Shown here piece after piece: positions 28,223 through 37,767 of a stretch of 37,767 nt of DNA. Source of the DNA: an uncultured Candidatus Altimarinota bacterium (GTDB taxonomy: Bacteria; Patescibacteriota; Gracilibacteria; BD1-5; JAGOOR01); the NCBI GenBank assembly GCA_937924685.1, contig CALEVN010000016.1:1-37767 (forward strand). Direction: 5' to 3'. Within the stretch, counting starts at the first letter, position 1. Each line of letters opens with the position of its first letter. A model generated the notes under the pieces. The model searched no databases and was not told the origin of the DNA. It saw only the letters and a program-made list of their open reading frames with translations. A program made the position numbers and the translations under genes.

Positions 28223-30607
28223 TTAGAGAGATCGAAGTTTATAGCCCGCTAAAGCGAGGTTATCCACAATAGTATTTTGTATCTTTCCAGCCTCATCATC
28301 AGTTATAGTCGCATTGCTGTTTCGTATCAAGCAAGACACAACGACAGATTTTTTATCTTTACCGATATGCTTCTCATCACGATATATCTCAGCCACATGG
28401 ACATCAGATATCCACGCATCTGTTTTTTTCACGAGATCTATAACTACTGCGACTGGGGTCTCTTCTGGCATGATGAAATTAAATTCTCGACGAGTTCCTG
28501 GATATTCCACCAGTGGGGCAAATTTTATAGGTCTATGTAGGACGGGCATCTTAATAATCTCAAAAGCATAAACATCGAGATTTTCAATATCAAAAAGCGG
28601 TAGAAGAGTTGGACGTACAAGTCCAAAACGTACCGTTACTCCCCCGTCATCATCGACGATTTCACCATAAGCTTTTGGAGCAAAAAGTTTCGTATCAGAA
28701 ACTCATTGAACGATATTACCAGTTGTACCAAAAAATGTCATCATATACCCCTCTAAATCTGCCTGAAGACTATCGGTCTTTTTTCACCAAAGTACTCCAA
28801 GCCCCTGAAGAGATTCTATCCCATCAAATGTATTTCCAAATTCAAAAAAACCTCCATTATCGTTATGACGATAATTACCAGCAACTAATTCAAGAAGGTT
28901 CTCGGCCATATGTGCACGTAGATGCGTCCTATTTTCTGTAGTATTTTTTATAACAGCAGGATTTTCGAGAGAAAAACGAGCAAAACGCTCTGAAAAAGTA
29001 AAAGGATATGTGTAAGCATCAAAGTAACCACGATGAGCAAAAAACGCAGAAATTTTATTCGTCAGAATATCATGTGCATGCACCTGTACGAGTCAAATCG
29101 GTCCAGGGAGTGCTACGGATGGAATGCTATCATATCAGACATGTCGTGCGACCTCTTCAACTATATCAGCGGGTATACTTATATCTCCCGTGTCTCTCCA
29201 CGATGGAACAGTGATAGTATATGTTTGTTTCTTGAGTACGACTCCGAATCCTAGACGATGAAGAATGTCTTTGATTTCTTTTTCAGAAATATCCCTTCCA
29301 ATTCTGAGAGGAAAAAGCGTATCATCGAGGGTTATCTCAGTAGGCGTTTCGGAGTGAATAATGACAGTTTTTTTACCTTTTTGGACAGAAGTAATAAAAA
29401 AGTTAAGAAGAGTTTCGTAACGAATCTGTGCAAGAGATGGAAGCATATGGTCGACTCATTTTTCAAAGCGCAGAGAACTATCAGTACGGAGACCGAGTCG
29501 TTGCGATGTTTTTCGGACAGAAACACTATCAAATGATGCAGATTCAAGGTATATACGCTTTGTCTCAGATGTGGTGCCAGAATTTTTACCTCACATTATA
29601 CCAGCCAGAGCAAGTACTTTTTCATCATCAACAATAACCAAATCATCTGGCGTAAGTGAATATTCTTTTTCATCGAGTCAGACAAAGGTCTCTCCTTTTT
29701 TTGCCATACGGAGAACTATATTTCACCGAATCGTATCTGCATCAAAAACATGCATAGGCTGTCCTAGCTCTGTCATAACTATATTCGTCAAATCAGGAAG
29801 AAGTCCATGTGAGCCCTGGTTCGATCTACGAAGAAGTGTCTGAATAGAAAATGGTGAAGTGGGGACTGAAGGAAGATGATATTCAGTAAGGAAATAGTGA
29901 ATCACTTTGTCAGATTTTATTTCCACCTTGAGATCATTCGTGGGTTTGGCAGGCTTTATAGTGCTTCACGTAAAATCATTCTTTTCTATACATGCTATTT
30001 CTCGAGCATTTCCTATAACAGAAAATAGATCAGGCCTATTGGTGATAAACTTATTATCCAGATCAAAAACAACATCATTGAGTCTATATTCTATATCTTC
30101 ATGATGTCCAGGGAATATCAAAGTCAGATCACCAAAAGGTTTTCCGAGGTGTTTTTCGAGAAGATTTTCCTCCCATACAGTTTCGAGAGGGAAAATTCCT
30201 TCGGCTCGATCACTCTGAAGCCCAAGCTCATCCAGACTACAAATCATCCCACAACTATCCACACCTCGTATAGCTCTCCGAGCAATAACGAGACCACCCG
30301 GAAGACATGCATGTTCGAGTGCGACTGGGACATATTTTGAAGTTTTTGCATTCGGCGCACCACAAACTATCTCATGTTTTCCATGTCTACCAGCATCTAT
30401 CTGGACGAGACCGAGCTTGTCAGAATCTGGATGTGGAGACCAACTCACGACCCGACCAACGACGATTTTATCATCAAAAATATAGCTATCAATACCCTCT
30501 ACTTCAGCTGTATGAGTAGAATATATGTGAGAGAATTTTTCGAGGGATTCAGGAGTATACGCTGGAACTTTTGTCCAGTGAGAAGCCCAGTTAAGAGAGA
30601 TTTTCAT
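28223..30607 (-). CDS. pheT: Phenylalanyl-tRNA synthetase beta subunit
   Basis: A 794-residue beta subunit. It starts MKISLNWASHWTKV and carries the tRNA-binding domain near the N-terminus (VVGRVVSWSPHPDSDKLGLV, then CGAPNAKTS), the B3/B4 region (FDLDNKFITNRPDLFSVIGN, IVMTELGQPMHVFDADTIRG, LAGIMGG), B5 (PLRIGRDISEKEIKDILHRL, VPSWRDTGDISIPADIVEEV), the core (RHVGYDSIP) and a C-terminal FDX-ACB domain (YPGTRREFNFIMPEETPVAV). At least eight UGA glycines, including one in MGG, are needed. pheS is not adjacent, which is unusual. Confidence 0.96.
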
Positions 30608-30637
30608 AGAGTCATTCTATGAAGTTTTTTGAAAAAT

Positions 30638-31258
30638 CTACTTCTTTGCAGCAGAAATATCAGCCTGGTATGCAGCGTTACAACCAGAATAAAGAGCTAT
30701 GTCCGCAAGAGGTCTCTCGCCTGATATACGACCAGCAGTATAGACGGTTACTTCTCTGAGGCTATCCGTATCTTCTGCTAAGACAGTGAGCTTTTTGAGC
30801 TTATCAAATTCAGAAATATCTGAACCAATAAGTTTTTTAGTTTTTGTGTCAAAATCTGCTATGATCTTGAGTTTCTCAGGTTTACCTTTATAAGTTTCAC
30901 GGAGGTTATCCGATGTAGCACGGACTTTTTCAAGCTCACTATTGAGGAGGTTGGTGAGGGCTTCTTTTGGGAGTTTTGAGAGAGTAGATTCTTGGAATTG
31001 CCAAGTCGGATAACTGATAATAGCACGATCATTACACTCCTGAACTTGTTCACCATTTTTTGAACACTCGAAATATGGCATATCTTTTACAGAACGACCA
31101 AAGAGTTGCTTCTGAGCAGCACAATGAGGACACCAAGATGCACCAAACATCACTATATGATTATCATTGAGACATTGGGTAAATTTTGGATATTCACTAT
31201 TTGATGTACACGAGGCAAGAATGATTGCGCAAGCAAGGGGGAATAAAATTTTTTTCAT
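30638..31258 (-). CDS. Thioredoxin-fold lipoprotein (VKOR-associated type)
   Basis: A 206-residue lipoprotein: signal peptide MKKILFPLACAIILASCTSN with lipidated Cys 17. The thioredoxin fold has HIVMFGASWCPHCAAQKQLF (CxxC at 43-46) and the cis-Pro region RAIISYPTWQFQ; the ECSKNGEQVQECN segment is typical of the thioredoxin domains that partner VKOR or DsbB. The C-terminal part is a long helical region. It would be the thiol oxidase or reductase outside the membrane, possibly reoxidised by DsbB at 17590-18240. A TATACT box precedes the ATG by 9 nt. No UGA is used. Confidence 0.85.
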   Translation of the reverse strand: MKKILFPLACAIILASCTSNSEYPKFTQCLNDNHIVMFGASWCPHCAAQKQLFGRSVKDMPYFECSKNGEQVQECNDRAIISYPTWQFQESTLSKLPKEALTNLLNSELEKVRATSDNLRETYKGKPEKLKIIADFDTKTKKLIGSDISEFDKLKKLTVLAEDTDSLREVTVYTAGRISGERPLADIALYSGCNAAYQADISAAKK

Positions 31259-31288
31259 AGTATCGAAAGTATAAGAAGGACTGAGATT

Positions 31289-31618
31289 TTAACAAGAACA
31301 CGATTCACACGAACCACTCGTACACGTACCACAACTACCTTTTTTCTCTTCTCCAGAACCAAAAAGAGAAACAAAAAGATTCACCAATTCAGTTTTCTCA
31401 GGTATCACTCATTCAAATATCATATCCTGAAATTTGATTGACGGCTCTTCTATGCAGAGTGCTGGTAGAGTCGTGATTTTCATCGATTCCCTGTACTCAG
31501 GAGTATCGTGGATTTCAACAACTGTATCTCACAAAAGTCCAAGCTCCTCGAGAGAAGCTTGGACTCGTGATAAAAGTGTATCTGCATCCGGTGATGTGCC
31601 GACAATGCGAATAATCAT
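31289..31618 (-). CDS. Small thioredoxin-like protein with Cys-rich tail
   Basis: A 109-residue protein. It starts MIIRIVGTSPDADTLLSRVQ, then ESMKITTLPALCIEEPSIKF and GVIPEKTELVNLFVS, the pattern of small MTH895/TM0996-type thioredoxin-like domains, but the CxxC after the first strand is missing (SPDAD instead). The last 16 residues are GSCGTCTSGSCESCSC, five Cys in CxxC/CxC spacing, very like the 24-aa metallothionein at 28041. Two UGA glycines are used. It may be a metal carrier; the function is unknown. It lies 3 bases after rplY. Confidence 0.75.
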
Positions 31619-31621
31619 ATA

Positions 31622-32299
31622 TTATTTTTCTGATTTTTCAGAAGCTGGAGCAGGAGTTTCTCATTCTGCGCCTTCAGCACCTTCTTCTTTCTTCTCATTG
31701 AGAACTTCGACTTCTTTTGGTACTTCATCTGGGACATATTCTTGGAATTCAGAAGCGATAACCACTGCTTCATGATCTTCATGGTGAAGAATTTCATGTT
31801 TCTTTGGATCAAGACCAAGGTCAGAAACATAGAGAGCGTCGCCGACTTTTTCGAGTTTTGCGAGATTCACTGTGAGCTCTGCTGGAATATCAGCTGGGAG
31901 ACATCGGATTTCAATATCCTGAAGGACATGATCGATGATGGCACCATCACGAGCAGCCTGAGATTCGCCAACCATCTTAATAGGAACAGTAACTGTGAGC
32001 TTATCAGTAGCGCTTACTGCGAGGAAATCTACATGGAGAAATGTACCAGCAACTGGATGAACATCAACGTCATGAATAATTGCTTGGTGTTTTTTACCAT
32101 CGAGAGAGAGCTCAATGATGTGAGAATAACCAGCTTCGCGGAATACACGGAGGAGGTCAGAAGTATCAACTGAGAGTGGAGTACTTGGGCATTTTTTGCC
32201 GTAAATAACACCTGGTACAGAACCTTTGCTATCAGCATTACCACGGATAGTTCGGAGGTCTGTTTTGGGATCACGAGTGACCGCTACTAGAGACAACAT
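31622..32299 (-). CDS. rplY: 50S ribosomal protein L25 (CTC form)
   Basis: A 225-residue bL25 that binds 5S rRNA. It starts MLSLVAVTRDPKTDLRTIRG and has GSVPGVIYGKK, the HVDFLAVSATDKLTVTVPIK strand, and a C-terminal TL5/CTC domain followed by an acidic tail (EVLNEKKEEGAEGAEGETPA) that continues past one UGA. The ATG at 32299 is chosen over an in-frame upstream one (32389), which would add a hydrophobic stretch not typical of L25. Predicted promoter: TTGACT 32384-32389 and TATAAT 32363-32368 on the minus strand, leaving a UTR of about 55 bases. Confidence 0.93.
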
Positions 32300-32362
32300 A
32301 ACAAAATAATAAAAAGATAAAATGAGAAAGATAAGTAAAATACCACCAAACTCAATGCGGGG

Positions 32363-32389
32363 ATTATATGTATAAGGGATATAAGTCAA
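32363..32389 (-). promoter_or_regulatory. Promoter of rplY
   Basis: On the minus strand TTGACT (32384-32389), 15-base spacer, TATAAT (32363-32368). It gives a 5' UTR of about 55 bases with no Shine-Dalgarno motif. Confidence 0.5.
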
Positions 32390-32395
32390 TTTTGA

Positions 32396-33352
32396 TTAGA
32401 GCCACTCGACCTCTATACCCCTCCCCCTGACTATCTGAGCTCGAAAAGGTTCGAGAAAGGTGAGCATATTCGGACATCGTACTAGAATCTTCTGACAATA
32501 CTTCCCTGCTCGCTTTTCTGTGAGGAGATGATCATAAACGACCAACGTATCTGGTGTTATTTTTGCTGCTTCTATCATCGATGATGCCATACTGGCGATA
32601 CGTTGTTTGACGACACTCTCACCCGAATCGCTGATATGTATAGTCACCATCTGAGTAAAAGGCGGGAGTCGGAATTGCTTTCTCTCTGATGTCGTACGTT
32701 GAAAAAATGAACGAAAATTTCCACTCATCACGTCAGTAATGAGACGGAGCTTGGGTGACCGAGTTTGGAGGATGATATCTCTCGCCCGTGAGAAAAAATG
32801 ACGCACTTGGTGATACATGTCTTCCTCGATAGCATAGTCCGGCACAGCAAGGTCTGACTCCACCAAGAGAAATGCCACCAAACCTAAATTCTCAATCGGA
32901 AGAGATGATATTTTTTGAGTGCCTATGAATATATCATACTCAGATAACATTTTTGGAGTGATTTTTGAGAGGTCTTCGATTAGAAGAATTTTTGCTTCTG
33001 GAAGGACCTCCCGAATACTGATATCGATAGACTGAACACGTGTGCCGCCTTGAATAAGATTATAGGAGCTACACTTCGGGCATTTATCTGGAATGGTTCA
33101 CTTTGTTTCGCAAAAATGACACAAGAGAGAATGTTCTGGCTTGAGATGAACACGCATAACGAGATCGCACGATGGACATCGAGCTGCCCATCAGCAATCC
33201 TTACACAAAAGAGTACTCATAGCTCCTCGTCGATTGAGAGAAAGAAGTATTTTTTCTCATCGACTCAATGTCTCCTGCATGCGAGCCAAAAGAACCTCCG
33301 AAATAAGAGGCTTCACTGAACGAATTTGATTCATGTCTATGACGGTGATCAT
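32396..33352 (-). CDS. priA: PriA-like protein, C-terminal half only
   Basis: A 318-residue protein that matches only the second half of PriA, the helicase that restarts replication forks. Seen: SRGEKILLSLNRRGAMSTLL, then a zinc-binding module with CKDC, CPSC, CHFC and CPKC pairs, a helicase lobe 2 remnant (GGTRVQSIDISIREVLPEAK, YDIFIGTQKI), and the C-terminal domain (RLPPFTQMVTIHISD, HLLTEKRAGKYCQKILVRCP). The 3'BD domain, Walker A and DEAH of lobe 1 are absent, and nrdR overlaps the start by 16 bases, so no N-terminal half can precede it here. An alternative start is Met 7. It may be a separate-subunit form or a degenerate one. Confidence 0.85.
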
Positions 33353-33798
33353 TCTTCGAATTCTTCGAGGATAAACTTCACGAAGTCGCTATGACTCTCA
33401 AAATGATTATACACCGAGGCAAATCGGAGGCATGCCACCTCATCTATATCCTTGAGTTTATGAAGGACATCTTTTCCAATACGTTTTGAAGTCACGCCAG
33501 TTTTGTTTTCTGCCCATTCGATTTCGAGAACATTGATCATTGATTCGATTTTTTCACGTGGGATATTTCGCTTATTACACGCTTTGAGAATGCTTGATTC
33601 GAGCTTTGAACGATTATAGAGCTCTTTTTTGCCAGATGTTTTATTCACGAAAAAGCTGACAAATTCCATACGTTCAAATGTAGTGAAACGAGCTTCGCAT
33701 TTTTCACATTCACGACGACGGCGAATAGAAAGTCCATCCTCTGAGAGACGAGAATCTATAACACGAGTTTCGAGATTTTTACATTTTGGACAGCGCAT
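33337..33798 (-). CDS. nrdR: Transcriptional repressor NrdR
   Basis: A 153-residue zinc-ribbon and ATP-cone repressor of ribonucleotide reductase genes. The N-terminal zinc ribbon is MRCPKCKNLETRVIDSRLSE, then REC-EKCEARFTTFERMEF; the ATP-cone follows (SGKKELYNRSKLESSILKAC, SKRIGKDVLHKLKDIDEVAC, LRFASVYNHF). The C-terminus runs through a UGA (EEFEEGSPS) into the priA start region. No NrdR box was found in the window, and no nrd gene is here, so its targets lie elsewhere. Confidence 0.95.
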
Positions 33799-33839
33799 GG
33801 ATGGAGGATAAGAATTTTTAAGAGAAAGTAAAAACGATA

Positions 33840-34385
33840 TTACTTCACTTTTTCCAGCTCATTCATCCAGTATTCATAGTTTTTTCTTGCTTCTTCACGT
33901 GCCATATCAGAGCGTATACGAGTATACATCCAGTCAATTTTTGGTTTCACTTTTGTATATCATTCGGTGAGAACTTTTTTTCGGACAAAGTTTTCTACAT
34001 TTGTCTCAAAAAAACTCACAGAATCAGCATCCATAAGAGCATTTTGTGCTTCGTCACCTCACTCTTCATGTCGAGATATGAGATGTACAACACGAGCAAT
34101 CATATCATCTTCAGCTCATTGTTCCGTGAGAAATTTTCTCATTATTTCAGCCCCACCTTCTTCGTGGTTTCTGAGAAAATCAATATTCAGATAATCTTCT
34201 GGAGCGTTTTTGCTTTCGTCTCGAAATGCTCTCTCAATGTCATGAGCATATGCAGCGATTCTTTCGGATTCGCCGCAATCTGGTAGAAATTTTTCAATCC
34301 AAAAGGCTGTCCGTTCAAAGTGAGGTATGTGTCGACCATACGACGAATCAACGTATTCAATAACAGATTGATAGAAATTTTTCAT
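33840..34385 (-). CDS. HD-domain protein (putative phosphohydrolase)
   Basis: A 181-residue HD-type protein. Metal ligands are likely H22 (RHIPHFERTA), H48-D49 (IAAYAHDIERAF), H in LRNHEEGGAEIM, and the later VVHLISRHEEGGDEAQNALMDADSV with a conserved His and Asp. Such proteins hydrolyse phosphoesters, often of nucleotides; the substrate is unknown. Three UGA glycines (after LTEQ, in EEGGDE and in LTEGYT) are needed. It is followed by a long charged C-terminal helix. It lies 12 bases after the glycosyltransferase stop. Confidence 0.8.
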
Positions 34386-34397
34386 AATAATAGCAGA

Positions 34398-35495
34398 CTA
34401 AAAACCAACCACTCCCCTAATACCCTCTTCAAACCGCTCTGCTGAAAAACTCGTGCCATGCTCTCGAATAAAGTCATGATTCCATGGAACAGTTTCAGCC
34501 CTTTCGAGTGCGACAGCAAGCGATTCAGGAGTTTGTTCTGAAAAAAGAAGCCCTGTCTGACCATGTATGACTGTCTCGGTCGAACCACCTTCACCATAAG
34601 CAATCACAGGAGCACCGTGAGCCATAGCTTCGAGCGCCACAATGCCAAAGTCCTCTTCTTGAGGCATGATAAATCATTTTGATTGTTCAAATGCACGAGA
34701 AACATCCTCATCAGAAGCATTAAATACCCACTCTATTGTTGGTCATGAGAGTTTTTGGAGTTTGTCTGTTACTGAATTATGCGTACTGGTAAAAATCTTG
34801 AGTGGAATCTGGAGAGCGTTACAAGCATCAATCGCAATATCAAATCGCTTGTACGGAACAACACGACCAAGGCACATAAAAAATTTCCTCTCCGAAGTAT
34901 GTCCTATGAGATCTCGTGGTGAGAGAAACGGATAGACGACGACACTCTCCCGATCGTAATACTCCTCAATTCTCTCTTGTGTGGTCACAGAATTTGCTAT
35001 GAAGATATCTGGTCTTTGTGCTGCTTTTTTATCCCATCTTCGCATAAGGGCAAATACTGGAGGAATAACCAGCTTTGCGAACCAGTTAAGCCAACCAAAC
35101 TCGAGAAATCCACGATACTGCGAGCTATGGCTCCACAGATAACGTGTGGGTGTGTGACAATAGCAGATATGCTTCGTTTTACCTTTTGTACGAATCCCCT
35201 TCGCCTCTGCAGAACTCGATGATATGACGATATCGTACTCCGAAAAATCGAACTGAGAAAATGCGAGAGGTCGTAGAAGCATACAGAGCTTATGTCTACG
35301 ATTGAGAAAAGGAATGTATTGTATAAAACTCGTATACACTTTTCTTCCCTCAAACACCTCTGGTCGATCAGGGAAAAAGACTGATGTATAGATATCCGCT
35401 TCTGGATACATTTTCATGAATTGAGCAAACACCCTCTCCGCCCCACCCCAATGAGTGATCCAGTCAGCAACGAGAGCTATTCGTTTTTGTGTCAT
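34398..35495 (-). CDS. Glycosyltransferase, GT4-type
   Basis: A 365-residue GT-B glycosyltransferase. The N-terminal domain begins RIALVADWITHWGGAERVFA (the GG-AER loop of GT4 enzymes), then HICYCHTPTRYLWSHSSQYR and ANSVTTQERIEEYYDRES. The C-terminal donor-binding domain has FFMCLGRVVPYKRFDIAIDA, the GFIMPQEEDFGIVALEAMAH catalytic EX7E motif, and GAPVIAYGEGGSTETV. Two UGA glycines are used. It likely adds a sugar to a cell-surface polysaccharide or lipid. It begins the minus-strand run that reads into the HD gene and on toward nrdR. Confidence 0.92.
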
Positions 35496-35539
35496 AGAAA
35501 CATGGTATGGATTTTATGTCTTCTCCTAGATTCCAAGTA

Positions 35540-35569
35540 TTGACAATAAAATAATTATATTATTATATA
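35540..35569 (+). promoter_or_regulatory. Promoter close to a start codon
   Basis: TTGACA (35540-35545), 15-18-base spacer, TATTAT/TATATA (35561-35569), and the ATG at 35573. The mRNA of the next gene would be leaderless or have a leader of a few bases. Confidence 0.5.
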
Positions 35570-35572
35570 TAC

Positions 35573-36049
35573 ATGCATACTTGAATTCTTATAGTAGAAG
35601 ATCAGCCCAGCACTACAAAAAGTGTTATCAGCTCTGAGAATATGAATTTCGTTGCAACCACGAGTCTCCTTGGAGCAATACGCCATCTCATAGAACAACA
35701 ATTACCACCAAATATTTGTATTATTGATCCGAGCTGAAGACATGTCGATAATGATACTAGCGATGAAAAAATGACTCGTCAGGAAAAAGAAATATTTGAG
35801 AAAGTTTTCATGAAAAGTTGGGGGAAGAATACCGGAAAAATGCTTCTGGAGGCTCTTAGTTTAAAGTTTTCAAGTTTTTCTGAAACAATACATGTTTTAT
35901 CGACTGCGTGGGGAGAAAGTGATAATCAAAATGTAGTACTTCATGCAAGACATTTTCCATGAATTCAAGTGACCACCAGAGGACAGCTATGAGATGTAAA
36001 TGACAATATAATGGTTCGTAGATTTCTGGAAAATACTAAGGTAAAATAG
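35573..36049 (+). CDS. Receiver-like domain protein, 158 aa
   Basis: The start MHTGILIVEDQPSTTKSVIS resembles a response-regulator receiver (ILIVEDQP) and D52 in NICIIDPSG is in the place of the phospho-acceptor. However, the following part (MTRQEKEIFEKVFMKSWGKN, ETIHVLSTAWGESDNQNVVL) does not keep the usual receiver strands 4 and 5. So it is either a diverged receiver or an unrelated protein. UGA codons supply Gly at residues 4 and 55 and at two sites near the C-terminus. Function unknown. Confidence 0.6.
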
Positions 36050-36112
36050 AGTAAAAATATTGTAATAAAAGACGATTTTGTACTCTGTGAAAATTTTCCT
36101 ATACTGTCACAC

Positions 36113-37642
36113 ATGCAAAAGAAACTCATCACCACAGCCATACCCTACATGAATGGCGTACCACATATTGGCCATGCGCTTGAAGTCATCCTGACCGATG
36201 TTATCGTCCGAGGACATCGTCTGATAGAGGGGAAAGACAGCGTTTATTTCCTCACGGGATCAGATGAACATGGAAGCAAGATTTTGAAGACAGCTGAAAC
36301 AGCAGGTCGAGATGTGATGAAAATGCTTGATGAAAACGTCGGTCATTTTCAGGATATGAATACAGCGCTCTCTATCTCAAATGATGGCTACATCCGAACG
36401 ACTGATAAAACCCGTCATTGGCCCGTCGTACAAGCGTTATGGATGAGACTCTTCGATAACTGAGATATCTATAAGAAACAATATGCCGGTTGGTACTGTG
36501 ACCGAGAAGAACGATTTGTAACGGAGGAGGAACTTGATGAGAATAAATGCCTCAAAGAAGGCGGTGCTCCGACACGCTGGACAGAAGATGAGAACTATTT
36601 CTTCAAACTCAGCAAATACAGCGATACTATTAAAGAAAAACTCATGAATGGTGACGTCAAAATCACCCCAGAATTCCGACAAAATGAGATGATTGCGATG
36701 ATTGGTGATGGACTCGAAGATGTGAGCTTCTCTCGTACCAAAAAACAACTCACCTGGGGCATCCCTGTCCCAAATGATGCAGATCACGTCATGTACGTCT
36801 GGTGTGATGCACTCACAAACTATATATCTTGAGCATCTTATTTAATAGGACAAAATACAGAAGACAAAGTACAAAGTGAAGGAATAGAAAAATTATTCAA
36901 AAACTGGAACTGTGAACTCCATGTCATCGGAAAAGATATCGCACGATTTCACTGTCTCACCTGGATTGGCATGCTTCTCTCAGCTGGAATTAATTTGCCG
37001 AAAAATATCCTCGTCCATGGTTTCGTAAACGATAAAGACGGTGCAAAAATGAGTAAATCTGTCGGCAATGTCATCGACCCACATGCAATGATAGCAGAAT
37101 ATGGTTCTGATACCGTTCGTCTCTATATGACGAGCGAAGTAGGCGTCTGACAAGATCTCAATTTCAGCGAAGAGCGAATCAAGTCTGTACACAATGATGT
37201 CCTTGCGAATAATTATGGGAATCTCGTGAATCGAGTTTTATCGCTGTGGATTGCACACCGAGAAAAAGAACCTACGCCTACCTCATTGGACCGAAACGGC
37301 ATTGGAGGCTTAAAAAAATATAGCACAGCATACTGAAACACTCTCAATCATTACAATATTCAGTGAATATTTGCTGTCGTTCAAGAACTTCTCAATGATG
37401 CAAATCAAATGCTCAACACGACTGAACCATGGAAAAAAACAGGGGAAGAAAAAACCAACATTCTGATCGAAGGAATTGCTTACGTCTACTATATAACACA
37501 TATGTTGTCCCCTTTTATTCCAGAGGCAACTACGAAAGTCATGAAGGCTATGGGAATCAAGGAAGGTACAAAGCTCAATGATCCCATTTTAATAGACCTC
37601 AACGCCATTACAAAACCAGAGATTTTGTTTGTGAAGAAGTAA
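36113..37642 (+). CDS. metG: Methionyl-tRNA synthetase
   Basis: A 509-residue class I synthetase. It has HIGH-type GVPHIGHALEVILTD, the SDEHGSKI strand, the connective-peptide region (YAGWYCDREERFVTEEELDE), WCDALTNYISGASYLIG, the GKDIARFHCLTWIGML segment, and KMSKS in GAKMSKSVGNVIDP. The C-terminal anticodon domain begins around NYGNLVNRVLSLWIAHREK. The usual four-Cys zinc knuckle is incomplete. Residues about 244-260 (GQNTEDKVQSEGIEK) come from the repeat described elsewhere. The tRNA-binding C-terminal domain found in some MetG is absent. TATACT at 36100-36105 is 7 nt before the ATG. Confidence 0.96.
36850..36880 (+). repeat. Repeat copy inside metG
   Basis: 31 bases that match the reverse complement of 13589-13619 in 30 of 31 positions (one T to G change). 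It is in frame and codes QNTEDKVQSE in a loop between the CDALTNYIS and LHVIGKDI segments. Confidence 0.8.
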
Positions 37643-37663
37643 TACGAATAAAATTCCCCATTT

Positions 37664-37697
37664 AAAGCCTTATAATATAAATATTTTAAGGCTTTTT
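37664..37697 (+). terminator. Terminator after metG
   Basis: AAAGCCTTA (37664-37672), a 14-base loop, TAAGGCTTT (37687-37695), then further T. It ends the metG transcript. The last 70 bases of the window hold TTGACA at 37708-37713 with AT-rich sequence after it, perhaps the promoter of a gene beyond the window. Confidence 0.75.
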
Positions 37698-37767
37698 ATA
37701 AAAAAATTTGACATATAATATTTTTATTAATAATTTGATTTATTTTTATAATTACCTCTATAATGTA

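Noticed and set aside
28314..28571. Plus-strand ORFs over pheT
   Set aside because: They are opposite the FDX-ACB domain and lack independent support.
1..37767. UGA as tryptophan (code 4) or selenocysteine
   Set aside because: Walker A GPPGSGKT and GAGKTT, PGD, and DGGSRGNPG demand Gly; UGG is used for Trp in WCDAL, WCPHC and others; no SECIS-like context is needed for so many sites.

Overview
The window reads as a chromosomal segment of a Candidate Phyla Radiation bacterium that uses genetic code 25 (UGA = glycine), so the lineage is Gracilibacteria (BD1-5) or Absconditabacteria (SR1). With UGA as a stop, almost every gene breaks into pieces. With UGA as glycine, complete proteins of normal length appear, and UGA falls on invariant glycines: the Walker A motifs of ComM and TsaE, residue 3 of GlmS, the DGGSRGNPG motif of RNase HI and the PGD of an NlpC/P60 domain. 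All genes with a visible stop end in TAA or TAG. There is no 16S rRNA here, so the choice between the two phyla is inference.

Layout. 1-5562: partial alaS (-), rnhA (+), a small FtsB-like membrane protein (+), comM (-), then a minus-strand block with an unknown protein, an HExxH peptidase, a two-helix membrane protein and an OmpR-type response regulator. 5643-9705: a DREV/METTL9-like methyltransferase, glmS, a CDP-alcohol phosphatidyltransferase (-) and ruvA. 9709-13492: a compact plus-strand run of a polysaccharide pyruvyl transferase-like gene, tsaE, a lipoprotein gene, rsmH, an FtsL-like gene and recR. 13493-17585: a palindromic repeat element, a wHTH-nucleotidyltransferase regulator, a second inverted-repeat element, an attenuator-like leader, a lipoprotein gene, thrS, a probably frameshifted small gene, and a tRNA-Leu with decayed copies of its 3' end beside it. 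17590-23278: dsbB (-), a small Cys-containing secretory-like protein and two large peptidoglycan hydrolases. 23342-25411: rpmE and elp3. 25417-28179: a minus-strand metal (probably copper) operon of metallothionein, MauE-like protein, CsoR, CDF transporter, DUF305 lipoprotein and a His-tailed membrane protein, led by a perfect 29-bp palindrome. 28223-35495: a minus-strand run of pheT, a thioredoxin lipoprotein gene, a Cys-tailed thioredoxin-fold protein, rplY, a C-terminal-only priA, nrdR, an HD-domain gene and a glycosyltransferase. 35573-37642: a receiver-like protein and metG.

How the genes work together. Most genes serve information processing (four tRNA synthetases, two ribosomal proteins, rsmH, tsaE, elp3, recR, ruvA, comM, rnhA, priA). 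The surface and envelope set (hydrolases, DsbB with a thioredoxin lipoprotein, glycosyltransferase, pyruvyl transferase) suits a host- or prey-dependent cell. The metal operon forms a coherent sensor, chelator and exporter unit. Shine-Dalgarno motifs are essentially absent, and many first genes have a -10-like box only 6-9 nt before the start codon, which suggests widespread leaderless mRNAs.

The best candidates for new biology are the threonine-codon leader with mutually exclusive hairpins ahead of a lipoprotein-thrS operon, the bacterial METTL9-like methyltransferase, the metallothionein-CsoR operon, the repeat that lies both between genes and in frame inside metG, and the large LysM/NlpC/lysozyme proteins.
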